DNA of 64,000 nucleotides, taken from positions 5,968,083-6,032,082 of the forward strand of contig CM020619.1 in NCBI GenBank assembly GCA_009829735.1. The letters are read 5' to 3'. The DNA is from Pyropia yezoensis (lineage: Eukaryota > Rhodophyta > Bangiophyceae > Bangiales > Bangiaceae). Below are positions 1-11,100 of this stretch, in pieces (position 1 is the stretch's first letter; the number at the start of each line of letters is the position of its first letter). The notes under the pieces were generated by a model that saw only the letters and a program-made list of their open reading frames with translations, searched no databases and was not told the DNA's origin. The position numbers and the translations under genes are program-made.

Positions 1-924
1 GATGGTTTTCTTGACTCCGATGCGCCATTGGCTTGGGATGTCGTGGTATTGATGGAGTAGTCTCAGGCGTAGAGTACCAACAGGGATGCACGTACGCTCA
101 CCTCGCTTCAACAACCTCATGTGAAGCCGGTAGGGAGATAACGGGTCTTTGACTAGGTCGGCAAACTCGGGGTCCGCTTTGTACTCTTGGTCTAGGGTGG
201 CAAGGTCTTCATCACTTAGGCTTATGGTCCTGAGGTTGTTGATTTCAGTTTTCTTGGGTAGGTATTCGGTTACCTTGGTAAGCACGCGACTAAGGAGATC
301 TTGATTGGGAGCGTGCTTGTCGGGGGCGTCTTGTGATTGCCTAGAAAGGGCATCAGCCACGGAGTTGGATGTGCCCTTAATGGGGATGATCTTGAAGTCG
401 AATTGCTCCAACAGCCCAAACCACTTGACTTGGCGGTCGTTGAGCTTTACTTGGAGTTTCAGGTACCTAAGGGAGTCATGGTCGGTGTGCACCTCGAAAC
501 GTCTTCCATGGAGGTAGCAGCGCCAGTGTCGAATGGATTGTACTACTGCGAGCAGTCCACGCTCCCGGATACTGTAGCGCTGTTCGTGGATGTTCAGCGT
601 CAATGAGAAGTAGGCCACTGGACGTCGTCCTTTTCCGTCATCTTGTTCAAGGACAGCGCCAACAGCATACCCACTGGCATCTGTGGACACAAAGATTGGG
701 TACCTCTTGTCGAATGGCCTCAGTACTGGTGCTTTTGTTGTCAGGGTTTGTAGTTGCTCAAAATCTTTCTGGGCGTCAGAGTTCCATTCAAAGTCGACGC
801 TTCCAGTGAGACTTGTGAGTGGTGCAGCCACGGATGCCAATCCCTTAACAAGTCGACGGTAGAAGTTGACCATGCCGAGGAAGGATTGCACATCCTTTTC
901 GCTTTGTGGAGTTGCCCATGATCT
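1..924 (-). pseudogene. gypsy copy 1 RNase H and H2C2 region, frame-disrupted
   Basis: Continuation of the copy 1 pol gene. The nucleotide sequence aligns with about 45180-46110 of copy 2, which encodes RNase H and the start of the H2C2 zinc-binding part of integrase. In copy 1 the reading frame is lost at about 925-930, where the sequence after the reverse transcriptase frame runs into a stop, and only short fragments remain open in different frames. It is cut by the window edge at position 1. I see no uninterrupted catalytic domain here. Confidence 0.75.
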
Positions 925-2160
925 TTAGGCTTGGACCTTGTCGTCCTCCATAGAGAAACCTTCGTTGGAAATGACGTGGCCGAGGTAGTCCAAAGTTGTT
1001 CGAGCAAATTGGCATTTGCTGACCTTGGCGCAGAGCTTATGTTCTCGCAACTTGTCCAGGGCTTGCCTTAGGTTCTTAAGGTGATCTTCGTAAGTTTCAC
1101 TGTTGACCAGGATGTCGTCGAGGTAGCCACATATGAAATCATAGAGAACGGGTCGGAAGATGTCATTCATTAGGTTCATGAAGACCGCGGGGGCATATGT
1201 TAGCCCAAAGGGTAGCACAGTAAACTCGTTGTAGAACCCGTATTTTGTTCGCAACGCCGCCAGCGGGATAGTATCGGGGTCAAGCCGGATCTGGTGGTAA
1301 CCTGACCGGAGGTCGATCTTCGTGAAGTACTTGGCCTTTCGCAGTTTGTCGAAGATGTCGTCAATTCGTGGTAAGGGATATGCATTCTTGATAGTGGCCT
1401 GGTTCAATGCTCGATAATCGATGCCCATTCGCCAGCCACCGTCCTTCTTCGCTGCAAACAGTACAGAGGAGCCCCACGGTGAGGCGCTTGGTTGGAGGAA
1501 CCCATTTAGTATGAGGGTTGCAAGTTGTGTATTGAGTTCATCGAGTTCCCACTCAGATAGGCGATAAATGCCACTGCGACGTGGTTGAGCGTCCTCCGTA
1601 AGCTTGACGCTAGACTTGTGACTGCGTTCAGGAGGAAGTCCATCCGGAAGCTCTTCTGGGAAGACGTCGGCGTACTCCTTGAGAATCGCTTGGATGTCAT
1701 TCATGTCTTCAGCTGTTCCCATTTTGATTGCATTGACGTCAAAGGTGCTGGAAGGATCTTCGGATTGCAGATAGATGGCAAAGACAGGAAATTTTTGGAT
1801 AAGGTCCTTGGCGAGGCGTTGCCTACTTATCAGGCCATGGTGTTTCTTGAGGGAGGCAGTGATGGAGGTGTTCTTGTGGTTAAACTTAAACGAGATCTTG
1901 TTCTTCTTGTAGTTGACTTTGACGTCCTTGTCATCACGCCATTTCTTTCCGAGGATGATGTCGTATGCACTTACGTCGCACACAGGAAACCGAAGGCGTG
2001 TCTGGTATGAACCGATGTGAATCTCTAAGGGTTCAATGGTCTCTGTGAGGACGTGGGTGCGGCCATCGGGCATGTTAGCCGCGAAGTCCGTTTCTTCTGT
2101 GGTCGCATTCAGGGTATTCACGAGGCGCCTTTATTCGACATTAATGGGAGATCCGTCTTC
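925..2160 (-). pseudogene. pol: gypsy copy 1 pol: protease remnant and reverse transcriptase
   Basis: Residues 1-398 of the open part (2121 to 925) cover the end of the aspartic protease and the reverse transcriptase. Visible RT signatures are the block ending WRMGIDYRALNQ, the fingers/palm segment TKIDLRSGYHQIRLDP, the LPFGL box and the catalytic YLDDIL. The retropepsin active-site region just upstream reads F-E-D-G-S-P, not the usual D-[ST]-G, and is separated from the rest by an in-frame TAA near 2131-2133. The frame ends shortly after the RT thumb, before RNase H. Loss of the usual protease motif and the two breaks argue for a dead copy. Confidence 0.85.
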
Positions 2161-3164
2161 AAACAGCACCTTAACAAGTTCTCCATTGACAGAGGCAGAA
2201 GAAAGCAGAAGCCCGAGACGCGGGCCTTCAAATGGTGACGACATGGTTTCAGGAACCGAAGAAGCGTCTGGCACCGGGATTGATGACGGTTGCTGCTTCG
2301 GTTCCGCTGGCCTTTTGGGCAGTCCTTGGCCACATGTCCTTTCTCGCGGCAGCGGAGGCAGAAACCTTCACGCATGCAGCGCTGAAGCTCCTCAGGCGTG
2401 AGTTTCTCGGTTTTGATGCTGGAGATATCCATGGGAGAGACAACCGCCGTGGACGGCTTCGTAGATGTGCCGCCGAAGTGCGTCGAGGCACCAGCCTTGG
2501 CAGCCTCCACGCTCAAAGCGTCAGTCATGAGAGACTTACGATCTGAGTACGTCTTGAGACAAAGAGCCTGCCAGATGTCCTGCTTCAAGCCTCGGGTGTA
2601 GCGGTCAATCTTCTCGGCTTCCGTGATGTCAGGAATGTCCAAGAGGACGCTCAGAAACGTACTGTTGAACGCTCCGACGTCCTGGCTTTGGCGCCACAAG
2701 TGCAGCTTGTCTCGTGCCGCTTGTGTCTTGTTCAGTGGACTGAAGCGTCGGATTAGCGCAGAACGGAAGGATTCCCAGTTCGGGACAGCTGTAGTCTGGC
2801 TCTAGACCTTCCACCAGTCGAACGCTTCACCGTCGAGGAAGGTGCAAGCGATACTGCACGCATCGTCGGGGTCACTCAGTCGCACATAGAAATCCATATG
2901 CGAGCACCACGCTTCAACCGTCCCAGGTTTACCGGAGAATGCCACGGGTTTGTTCGGCCTCGCGGAGTTCATGCCACTAGTAGTGGCCCTGGCCTTGGCT
3001 TCGGACAGTTGCTGCTTAGCGTCCGCTAAATCCATCGTGTGAGCCTCGAATTGATCGCTCAATTGCGTGACAAACGCTGTAAGCTGGGTCCAGGCTTCCA
3101 TGGTTGGTGCGTTCGAGCCCGAGCCCGTATTGGCTGGGTTGGCACCCCCCTGGGATTGGTGCAT
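2118..3164 (-). pseudogene. gag: gypsy copy 1 gag with in-frame TAG
   Basis: Gag polyprotein. Start chosen at the ATG at 3164, which begins the part that aligns with copy 2 gag. Features in order: an Ala/Gln/Glu-rich helical stretch, the capsid-like block with KPGTVEAWCSHMD and the DDACSIACTFLDGEAF segment, and a C-terminal CCHC zinc knuckle (CLRCREKGHVAKDC, C-x2-C-x4-H-x4-C). An in-frame TAG at 2802-2804 splits it where copy 2 encodes tyrosine. After the knuckle the frame continues about 60 codons and ends at 2118, overlapping the start of the open pol frame, which lies in a different frame. Confidence 0.85.
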
Positions 3165-3506
3165 CCATGGTGTCTTGGGTTCATGTCCATGGCAAGCAAA
3201 CTTGTAACACAGATTCCACAAGACTTGCCTCGGAAGGATCCCGAAGAAGATCTCGTAGATGTGGGATAGGAGTTTGTCTGCACCAGTTGTGGTGTACACG
3301 ACTTGAAAAGGTGCTGCGGTAGTTGCTGCAACGATGTAGAGCACTACTTTGAGAAGCACAAGAAATTCAGTTGAAATCACGCAAACGGAAAATTGAGAAG
3401 CGTCCGTGCACGGGCCCGAGTCGGGCCGTGTCGGATTTCCAAGCGGGGGGGTCAATGGTGGGAAAATCAGGCTCCTAGGCCAGATGCGGGGGTGTGTCAA
3501 CAGGTG

Positions 3507-3690
3507 TCAATCGGTCCGTCGCGCCAGGGTGTGGTGATGATCCTTCCCACGCGTGTGCCGCTCGAAATGTTCCACCGACTCAAATTCGCGACCGCAGGGT
3601 TCGCAACGGGGAAGGGTTTCCGGGTGGTTAATTGTGTAACGGTGGCGACGGGATCTGCGGTGATCACGTAGTACAGGTGGGGGGACAAAA
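3507..3690 (-). pseudogene. C2H2 zinc-finger frame upstream of gag (copy 1)
   Basis: A short minus-strand frame ending at the TGA at 3507-3509 encodes one classical C2H2 finger, C-x2-C-x12-H-x5-H, with core CEPCGREFESVEHFERH. The last His is followed by a basic tail HHTLARRT and a stop. The same finger, tail and stop occur at 48935-49117 in copy 2, at almost the same distance (about 345 bp) from gag. Substitutions between the copies are conservative (C-E-P-C against C-D-I-C; E-S-V-E-H-F-E-R-H against E-T-V-E-H-F-E-R-H), so this frame was probably translated. Its 5' side is cut near 3702 by the Tc1-like insertion, so no start codon can be assigned. Confidence 0.6.
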
Positions 3691-3701
3691 GTACAGATCC
3701 G

Positions 3702-4705
3702 CCTGGGCTACTTCATTGCAAGATCAGTCCCGGATCGTTTCCCGGATTCAGAGAAAGGTGGCCCTCAGACGCCTCAGGGGCCGATTGTCTTCAGTATTTC
3801 GTGGCGTGCCCGCGAGCCTGCACCACCGCCCCGACCCGACGAGGCATCGACTTCCACAAGGTACGGACAAAACTGTCCGACAGACCACCCCACTCCTCAC
3901 ACAGCGCCGTGAAGAGGCCGTCCAAAGATGAAGGCATGCGCTCGCGCGCCCAAAGACGAGTTTCCAGGACGCTCCAGGCGTTCTCAATCGGTTTCATGTC
4001 GGGCGACTGCGCCGGCCAGTCAAGGCGCCGCAGGCCATGCAGTGCCATGTACTTGCCGACATTGATGGCCCGATGCGGCCCACAGTTGTCCTCCACAAAA
4101 ATCAAGTGGGATGTCCCGCCGTGCCGCTGCTCAACGAAGGGCAACAGATACTCGTGGATGATGCCCATGTACTTGTGTTGGTTGAGGCACCCGTCAATGC
4201 GCACCAGCGGGGTCCTGCCCTTTGAGGAGAAGGCAGCCCATACAGAGAGTGTTGTCCGCCCAGACTTGAACGTCAGGCGCAGACAAGCAGGCAGGTAGCG
4301 CTCGTGAGACCGCCGCCAGACCCGAGCCTCCCCCCTGGCAGGGCGGACGGTGAATGAGCTCTCGTCCGAAGAAGCGACGTTCCCGCAGTCCGCCAGAGAC
4401 CACGGAGAGTGCGTCCGACCCCATGCCAGGCGGCGCGACACATGCAGCCGCGTGAGAATTGGCTTTGTCACCGCAGCATAGTTAAGCTTGGCCATGCGGT
4501 GCAGGTAGCGCGTGATGGTGCGCTGGCTGACCTGCCGAGGCATCCCAACGTTGTATGCTGTCGTCAGCTGCTCCAGGGTGACGCGCCGACTGCGGAACAC
4601 CACCAACTGGAGGTGCCGCACCCCTCTGGCGTCCAGGAGACGGGGCCGCCCCTGCTTGCGGCGGGGGGAGGCGGACTCTCCGCCGCGCACGCGCGCTTGC
4701 CCCAA
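3702..4705 (-). mobile_element. Tc1/mariner-like insertion nested in gypsy copy 1
   Basis: Segment separating the zinc-finger part of gypsy copy 1 (left) from its LTR-like end (right). It carries the transposase frame 3791-4705. A plausible left end is TA followed by CAGATCCGCC at about 3701-3712; the matching right terminal repeat is not clear, and the encoded protein lacks the first helix-turn-helix, so the 5' part of the element is probably deleted. Confidence 0.55.
3791..4705 (-). CDS. Tc1-like DDE transposase, N-terminally truncated
   Basis: Open frame of 304 residues for a cut-and-paste transposase. It begins with a second HTH (GRPRLLDARG, then SQRTITRYLHRM) and contains the full catalytic core: Asp in SSDESSF, Asp in FVEDNCGPH and Glu in PIENAW, spaced DD34E as in Tc1. 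The WPAQSPDMKPIENAW block is typical of the family. Compared with the second Tc1-like element at 13494-14828, about 50 residues of the first HTH are missing. The catalytic domain has no stop or frameshift, unlike its neighbours. The first ATG at 4705 was used, but the real start may be lost. Confidence 0.85.
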   Translation of the reverse strand: MGQARVRGGESASPRRKQGRPRLLDARGVRHLQLVVFRSRRVTLEQLTTAYNVGMPRQVSQRTITRYLHRMAKLNYAAVTKPILTRLHVSRRLAWGRTHSPWSLADCGNVASSDESSFTVRPARGEARVWRRSHERYLPACLRLTFKSGRTTLSVWAAFSSKGRTPLVRIDGCLNQHKYMGIIHEYLLPFVEQRHGGTSHLIFVEDNCGPHRAINVGKYMALHGLRRLDWPAQSPDMKPIENAWSVLETRLWARERMPSSLDGLFTALCEEWGGLSDSFVRTLWKSMPRRVGAVVQARGHATKY

Positions 4706-4752
4706 ACGAAGGGGCCCGGCGTGCAGCGCCTAGTGCGCCGTCCCAGCCGGCC

Positions 4753-4788
4753 CCAGACGCCAGTCGGACCGAAGGTCCGAGAGGCGTG
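4753..4788. repeat. Hairpin shared by two LTR-like segments
   Basis: Inverted repeat with stem parts ACGCC/GGCGT and CGGACC/GGTCCG around a GAA loop. The equivalent hairpin at 43529-43568 keeps the outer stem but has CGGCC/GGCCG around GGAAA, so the inner stem changes on both arms together. Confidence 0.6.
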
Positions 4789-4928
4789 TAAGCACGGCTC
4801 GACCGAGTCGACCGAATCGGCCAGCCGGCTAGCCAGTCACATCGCTGAATGCTGCAGCGAGGACATTCTAACGGACTCGCCAGCCGTGGCAGATGTGGCT
4901 CGTCATGGGTGCTGACTGTGGCGCCTTT

Positions 4929-4976
4929 CGACAGGCCATGATGCGTTGTCAACGACAGGCCATGATGCGTTGTCAA
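4929..4976. repeat. Perfect 24-bp tandem duplication
   Basis: Two adjacent identical copies of a 24-bp unit beginning CGACAGGCCATGATGCG (4929-4952 and 4953-4976), inside the LTR-like segment. It is absent from the copy 2 LTR, so it is a local duplication. Confidence 0.9.
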
Positions 4977-5174
4977 TGGCCGTTGTCGTGCGGCCAGCAG
5001 ACACCGTGAGACAGCGGCTGACTCATCTTGAGTCTGGAAGGTACACCGCGTCATGCCCCAGAAGACAAGGAACTGGTCCATGTTGCCAGGAGTTGGTTCG
5101 GCAAGATCTGTAAGGAGAGGTCCCAGATATTCTCCCTTAGGTATGAGGCATGGGATGAGGGGGGAAATCCTTAC

Positions 5175-8100
5175 AACTGCCCGCGCCGCAGAAATCGGTG
5201 CCGCCGCGGCGACGTCCTCGTCGACCATTACTGAGGAAGTAAGTGTGAGAGCGTGTATGAAAGTAGAACAGACCGATGGCGCGCTGAAGTACCCGAATGA
5301 GTAGTGCGTGCGCCTGCGCTCGCATCGGGGGGATGACGGGTAGATACCCCGTCAATCAGGGCTCGCAAGTGCTTCGCTGGCACTCGCGCGCGCTCGGGCG
5401 ATGTGGAATGGACCGATGCACAATGCTGAGCGGCCTGGTGTCGCGCGTGCGCCGCCAGCTGACAGGGCACCGGGCGGTCATGTCAGCGCATTGCCTGTAT
5501 GCTTGGAAGATGCTGCGCAGCAGCTGCCGCTCGATTACAAATGGTGTCATGGTGGCATGGATTGACGTCTGGCGGTTGCAGAGCACTTCTGTCGTGTGCA
5601 TGACATCAGACCTGCTCCGCACCGAGGGCGCCCGAGCCATCCGTGGGTGGATGTGGCTGGCTCTCTTGGTCTCTAGGTGTGGAACGTCCTCGGACATTGG
5701 CGCGAGATGTCGGTGCTATTCTGCTGAAGTCGGGAACAGCAGTGAGCCCTCCTGCGTTGGAGAGTCTGTTTTGTGAAGCAGAGCGTGTCGTAATGTGTGC
5801 ACAGCATGTGCTGTACCTGTGTGGTGCCTTGGTCCCACGTCGCGTGCTTCAACTGTATGACGACTGTCCTTTGGAACATCGTGTGATGTGTGGTTGAGGT
5901 GACTAGTTAGTCCCATCCACCACCCTATGAGCAATGTACAGGATGGCAGCGTAGAGTACATACGAGTAATTTAGTTGGCCAGCAAACAGCAGGGGCAGCC
6001 ATGGCAGGGTTGGCGGAGCCCCTGCAATCGGGGAACTGAGGTGGCCCGTGCCCGCACTCTTAGTCGATGAGGACGCTTGGCCTTGCAGTTCCCGGTTGCT
6101 GGTTCGAACGCCAGATGAGTTCAATTCCCATCCGCTCCACGCTATATTTTGCCAATTCTAATAATTCGTCATTTAACAGCGAACATCCCCCGGGCATGTA
6201 TCAGGCACGGCCGTTGCATCCCGTGCGCGTCAGAGACGATTGGCGGGCTCCCGGCAGGCGCCGAGGCACCCGTGGCGCCCCGCCACTGCGGCGGCGGCCG
6301 GCGACCATTGGCCCCACACAGGGTGACCTCGGCTGACGGTGGCTACATCCGCTGCGCGGCCAGCACCGTCGTCGTCAAATCGCCGCCATGGAAGCGGCGG
6401 TGCCGTCCCAGTCGGGCTGACGCCAGGGAGGTGGGTGCCGCCCTCCGTCCAGCACGCTACGTGTTGTCGGCGCTAATGGGCGGCCTCCAAATCCACCACA
6501 ACGCCGGCGAGCTCGAACGGAGGTATGGTGATGGCACCGTACGCCATACGTGGCTCCTCTAGTACCCCTTCTTTGCGGCTTGTCCCCGCGGTCTCTCCGC
6601 GTGGTATTTGCCCCCGCTCCCCACTTCATGAGCTGAGTCCCTCCTTCCTTCCCTCTCGCACCCCATCCCACCTCCGTCCACCCCATGCCCACGCCCAATG
6701 CTCCCCGCCTCACGCTGCACCCCTTCGATCCCCCGCTCAACTCCCCAATTCATTAAATTGACAATGCCACAATCGCACCAGCGGCCACGCGCGGCGGTGG
6801 AGCCTCGGATGCCGCCGCACCCTCGGCGCGGGCGTCGTAACGGTCACCGTGGTGCGACCGCCGCTCCTGCTGCCCTGCTCCGCCTTCCCTTGTGGTGCTG
6901 ACGATGTCTGATGGTGTGGCGGTGTGGGGGCGGTTGCCGCAGCCGCCCCTTCGAATGATGCCACCGCTTTCGACGCCGCCGCCACCGCCGCGGTGTGTAC
7001 GGAATCGGCGGGAGGGTTCAGACGAAGGGGGGCGACGGGGGGGGTGGGACAGGCGAGTTGCGGTGGGTAAGACCCGCCCCCTACTGGGCGGGGCTGGCGC
7101 ACACCCTGCCTGACGCAGCGGCCCTCGCTGCCCCCCCCCTCCATACTAATTCTGCATACCATGAACTATCAGGCGTTATGTTCGTGGGAAGAGCGGTGCG
7201 GCGTCCCACCCACTGGCGGCGGAGGGCGCGGGACCGACCCCTCTCCTGCTTGCAATTTCCGCTCAAGTTACCGGCCCATCTCTCTTCCCCATATGGCCGA
7301 CGGACTACTGTCGCTGTCCGGCGGCGACAGATTGAAGCTGGCGTTCCGCGCCAGGTGCATGAGCGGGCACGAAGGAGCCCACGCGCCGCCTCTGGTTTCG
7401 AGAGGGGGGCAGGAGAAAAGCAGTCCGGCGATATAAGGCGCGGGCGCGGCGGGCGCGGCGGTCTCGCACGGAGGGAGACACAGTAACCCCTTTGCATCTG
7501 CGTGGCCTTGGCAGCGGCGGGTCGCGGCTGTGGCGGGCGCCCCACGGCATGTGCACAAGGGCCAAGCCATCGTTGCCACGGTGACAAACGAAAAGGGATC
7601 AACCAGCCCGTGTGCTTCATGTACACGCGCACCATTCCACTCATACCCCGCATCTTCCCCCACAACACAGAAAGTCGGAAGAAGAAAAGCCTACAGAACC
7701 CACCGCGAGCAACCCATCGGCAGCGGCAGCGATGGGAAAAAGGAATGGGACGCCGGCGGCATGGGCTCCATCCTGTCGCGCGGACTACGTGTGAGCACGA
7801 AGTGTCACGACAAAGCACCTGAGAGACTGCGAGACGTGGATGACTAAGGACTGTCGACCACGCCCCGCCACTGCTCACGAGCGACCACCTCGAATGTCAT
7901 GTGCTGTACTTGACATGAAGACTTCCTGCCCAATCACGCCCCCTATCACGCCCTTTTGAGCCGGGGCGTGACGTGTGATCACACGTTAAATCACGCATGT
8001 GATTACGCAAAATACGTGATCTTACATCACGAGCGGGGCGTGATACCCAAGCCTACTGAGCGGTGATCAGCCCTAGCCATATTCGCTTTCGACAATCGCA

Positions 8101-11100
8101 GCGGGGGGACGAGCGTCCTCCCCGCAGGTAGGGGAAGACATCGGACTCCTTGAGGGGATCGACAGATCGCCACCTCAGTGCCGTCAGCTGCGGTACGGCA
8201 CATGGCTGGGACATGCGGCAGGAAAATGGCAAGAGTGCGGATGAAAAGGAATGTGGAAGGGTGCAGAGTGATGGGGCAGAGCGCTACGGTAGCTACTGCC
8301 TTGGTGTGACCACGGGCAGCCCCCTGCGAGCAGTGGAGTGGGGGGATGGCGACAGTCCTCCCGTCCACAAGAAAGGGCGCGCTTCGCTTCCTGGCGGATG
8401 GGAACGCTGCCATCACGTACGCTTGCTTTAGGCACACTTGGGGCCCCAGAACAGACATCACGTTACGATGCGATTTGGTCTCTCTGGTGAAGTTAGACAG
8501 CCTCGCTCAACAGAAAACTCCAGTACTGGGAACGGCAAAATGCAAGGCGTCCAATCAAAAGCTCCGCGGCCCCAGCTGGCGTGTGTACAAATTTGTAGAC
8601 TGATGCGTATGGCGCGCACGCCAGTACCGTGAATTCAACCATTGTCCTGGGAAGTAGCCATCCTGAATCTTATAGCACTCGACGCCTTCCTCATGTCCGT
8701 TGGAACGCACGTGACATTTATTCTTTTACGTAAGCGGCAGTGAGAGACAGCCGAGACGAGGAGGTGGAGAACAAAGAGCATGAGCAGGAAGAGCTCGTTG
8801 AGCTGCATCGACTGATATAAGAAATTGGTAAACTTGGTTGCGTCAAAAAGTATTTGATAGTAAACCGCCACGTACGGAGATGGAGAACGCTATTCGCAAT
8901 GGGACATCTGAGCAGAATGCATCTCAGAATGGCTCATTCTATTTGCGTTTGGAATGTCATCAGGCAAATCACACTCTGCCATACAGACGTCCTAGAGATA
9001 GAATTCTCACAATTGTCTCGCCTCTACGCCACTGCCGACGTGCCGTGGGGTCGCGCTGGGGAGATATTGGTGTTGTTGTTCTTGCTAGGGACGCAAGCTC
9101 TCCACAACTTTGCGCGGGGTTGCCAAGTCAGGGCACATCGGAAGGCGGGGGGGGGGCAGCGGCCCTTACCACCAGGTCAGCTACTCCTTGTGTCGCAACA
9201 GCGACTTGAACTGGACTTCGATGAACTGGACTTCGATCAAGATGGAAACGTGCTGTGCAGCTGAACGGTAGACTTGCCGTGATGGATGCGCTACAAAATT
9301 ACCTTTTCCCCATGAGTTTTGGCGCACCGATAGAGGTGCTCTCGGAGCTATCCTGCCTCGAGGAATAGCCAAGCCAATCGCGTGCCTCAATCTGAGGAAT
9401 GAGATATGGTGTCAGGACTTCCCTGCGGAGCTGTAGGACGACAGGCACAAGTGTGCATTAGCCCCAAGCCAATCTGGCCACTCAGCGCCCGGCAAACCAG
9501 GGTCCTCACCACGTTCCAGAAATTTGTGGAGCGCAATGCCCCACGCAACTCTGGGGTAGGTCAGAGTATGGCTCAGCACCGATAGACATGCTCTGAGCTA
9601 TCACTAAAGAATAAGCTGGATGGGTTTGGGCTTCAGCTCCATCGATAGTTATGCTCTCTGCGGCAGGGAACGCTCGGTCGAATCTGCGAATTCATGGGAA
9701 ATCGGTGGGAGGTCGCGGAGAAAGAGGACGTTCACGCACGAGCCGCAGTGGCAGTCAACAAAGCCAACGTGCCTCGGACACGTTCCGGATGGCCACACCG
9801 TCGGCAGCGCCACACACGTCGCAAAGAACGATGACCTGAGGATGCCGCGGGTCAGGAAATAGCTTGGCCTGCACATGACCGAAAGTCATTTCCTTGGGGC
9901 GGCAACCACACGAGATCCGGGACCAATTCCAGCCAGAGCGAGGGACCCAGCCACTTTTATTGTACTCTTGTCGACGGAGAGCCACCAACATCAGCTTTTG
10001 CGCGGACGTGCATAATAAAACGAGGGCCTGACTGCGAGGAAAAGTCGTTAGCCATTCACTAAGCTGTACTCAGCAAGATAGAGAGTACGCGACATGCCAC
10101 AGCCCCTAAAAGATTATGCTCTAGTCTGACGCGCACCCACTTTGAACGGTGGCCAATGGATCGCGAGTGCTGCCCAGTCACAAGGACGGGCACCACAGTG
10201 CGGTTTAGAAGAGTATGTCTCCGAACAGTCTGCACATGCATGGCCGACGGCTAATGGGTGGATGGAAAAGATGATACTTTTTTGATCTGGCTTTGATCAA
10301 TTCAGCAATCGATGCAGTCATTTTTTTTGCATTCTATCAGATACACGCCTTGTATTGCACTTCTGAACAGCGTATCTAAATGCGGAGAAAGAGGATACTC
10401 TCAATGCCCCTAGAGCGCCACCCAGGAGTGCTTGCTTCGTCCGTTACGGCATGAAAGCTATGACTCCTTCATGGCGGCAGCCCTCGCAACCTTCTGTCCG
10501 GAAGGTAATGGCGCTGCCTCTTCACTGATGGGGTCCGCAGCTGCTGGGGGGTCCATCTGTAAGTGCTGTGTGGAAGGCAGGTTCAAATAATACATGCTTC
10601 TCCAGAGGACTGTCGAGTCAACTATGCTTAACTAATTTATCAATCGAGCAGTTGAATAGAGACGTTGTATTTATGTCGTTCAAGCACAGAATCGGTGCTG
10701 TCGGTCTGTCTGCGAGCTGTTATCCCACGGCACTAGAACTGATCGACGATAGCAATGCATTTCCCGAGCTCTTCGAAGGCATCTCCCGCGCCCGCCACCT
10801 ATCCCTCATCACTATTTGGACCTGTTCTCCACAGGTCCCTCATCACCAATCGGACCTGGTATTTTCGTCCGCCTCTCTCCTGAGACGAGCCACCATTCCT
10901 GCCCGACCTTTCCACTCGGACATGATCACTCACGATTGTTGCTTCATCGCCCACCATCGAAGCATTAATTCTTGTTCTGGAAGATAGCCGATAAGGAGAC
11001 GGATTTCCAAGCGACGAAAGCAAGCCGATGCACTCTATTGAGAACAAGGGCAACAAATTGGTCCCATTGAGGAAGTTGGACACAGTCCCTTCAGGATGAA

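Larger units (their letters stand above)
1..5174 (-). mobile_element. Ty3/gypsy chromovirus copy 1, truncated by window start, decayed
   Basis: Minus-strand LTR retrotransposon, homologous along its whole length to copy 2 at 43300-49117. Order from the right: LTR-like segment starting TGTAAGG (5174 downward), nested Tc1-like transposase, zinc-finger frame (about 3690-3507), gag (3164-2118), protease and reverse transcriptase (2160-925), then RNase H and the H2C2 region of integrase in broken frames to position 1. The integrase core, chromodomain and other LTR lie outside the window. Independent stops and frameshifts in gag, protease and RNase H show that this copy cannot be autonomous. Copy 2 is similar but clearly diverged in nucleotide sequence. 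Confidence 0.85.
4706..5174 (-). repeat. LTR-like segment of gypsy copy 1
   Basis: Minus-strand sequence starting TGTAAGGATTTCCCCCC at 5174. It aligns patchily with the 3' LTR candidate of copy 2, which begins TGTAAGGATATGCCCCC at 43947: shared blocks include AAGGAGAGG and AGTTGG near 5090-5120, ACACCGCG near 5043, the AGATGTGG stretch near 4890, and a hairpin at 4753-4788 matching 43529-43568. Its position upstream of gag suggests the 5' LTR of copy 1, interrupted by the Tc1-like insertion at about 4705. The inner boundary is not visible. Confidence 0.5.

Noticed and set aside
7081..7878. 265-codon open frame on the minus strand
   Set aside because: Arg/Pro/Ser-rich with no motif or ordered pattern, in a GC-rich stretch open on several frames; likely chance.
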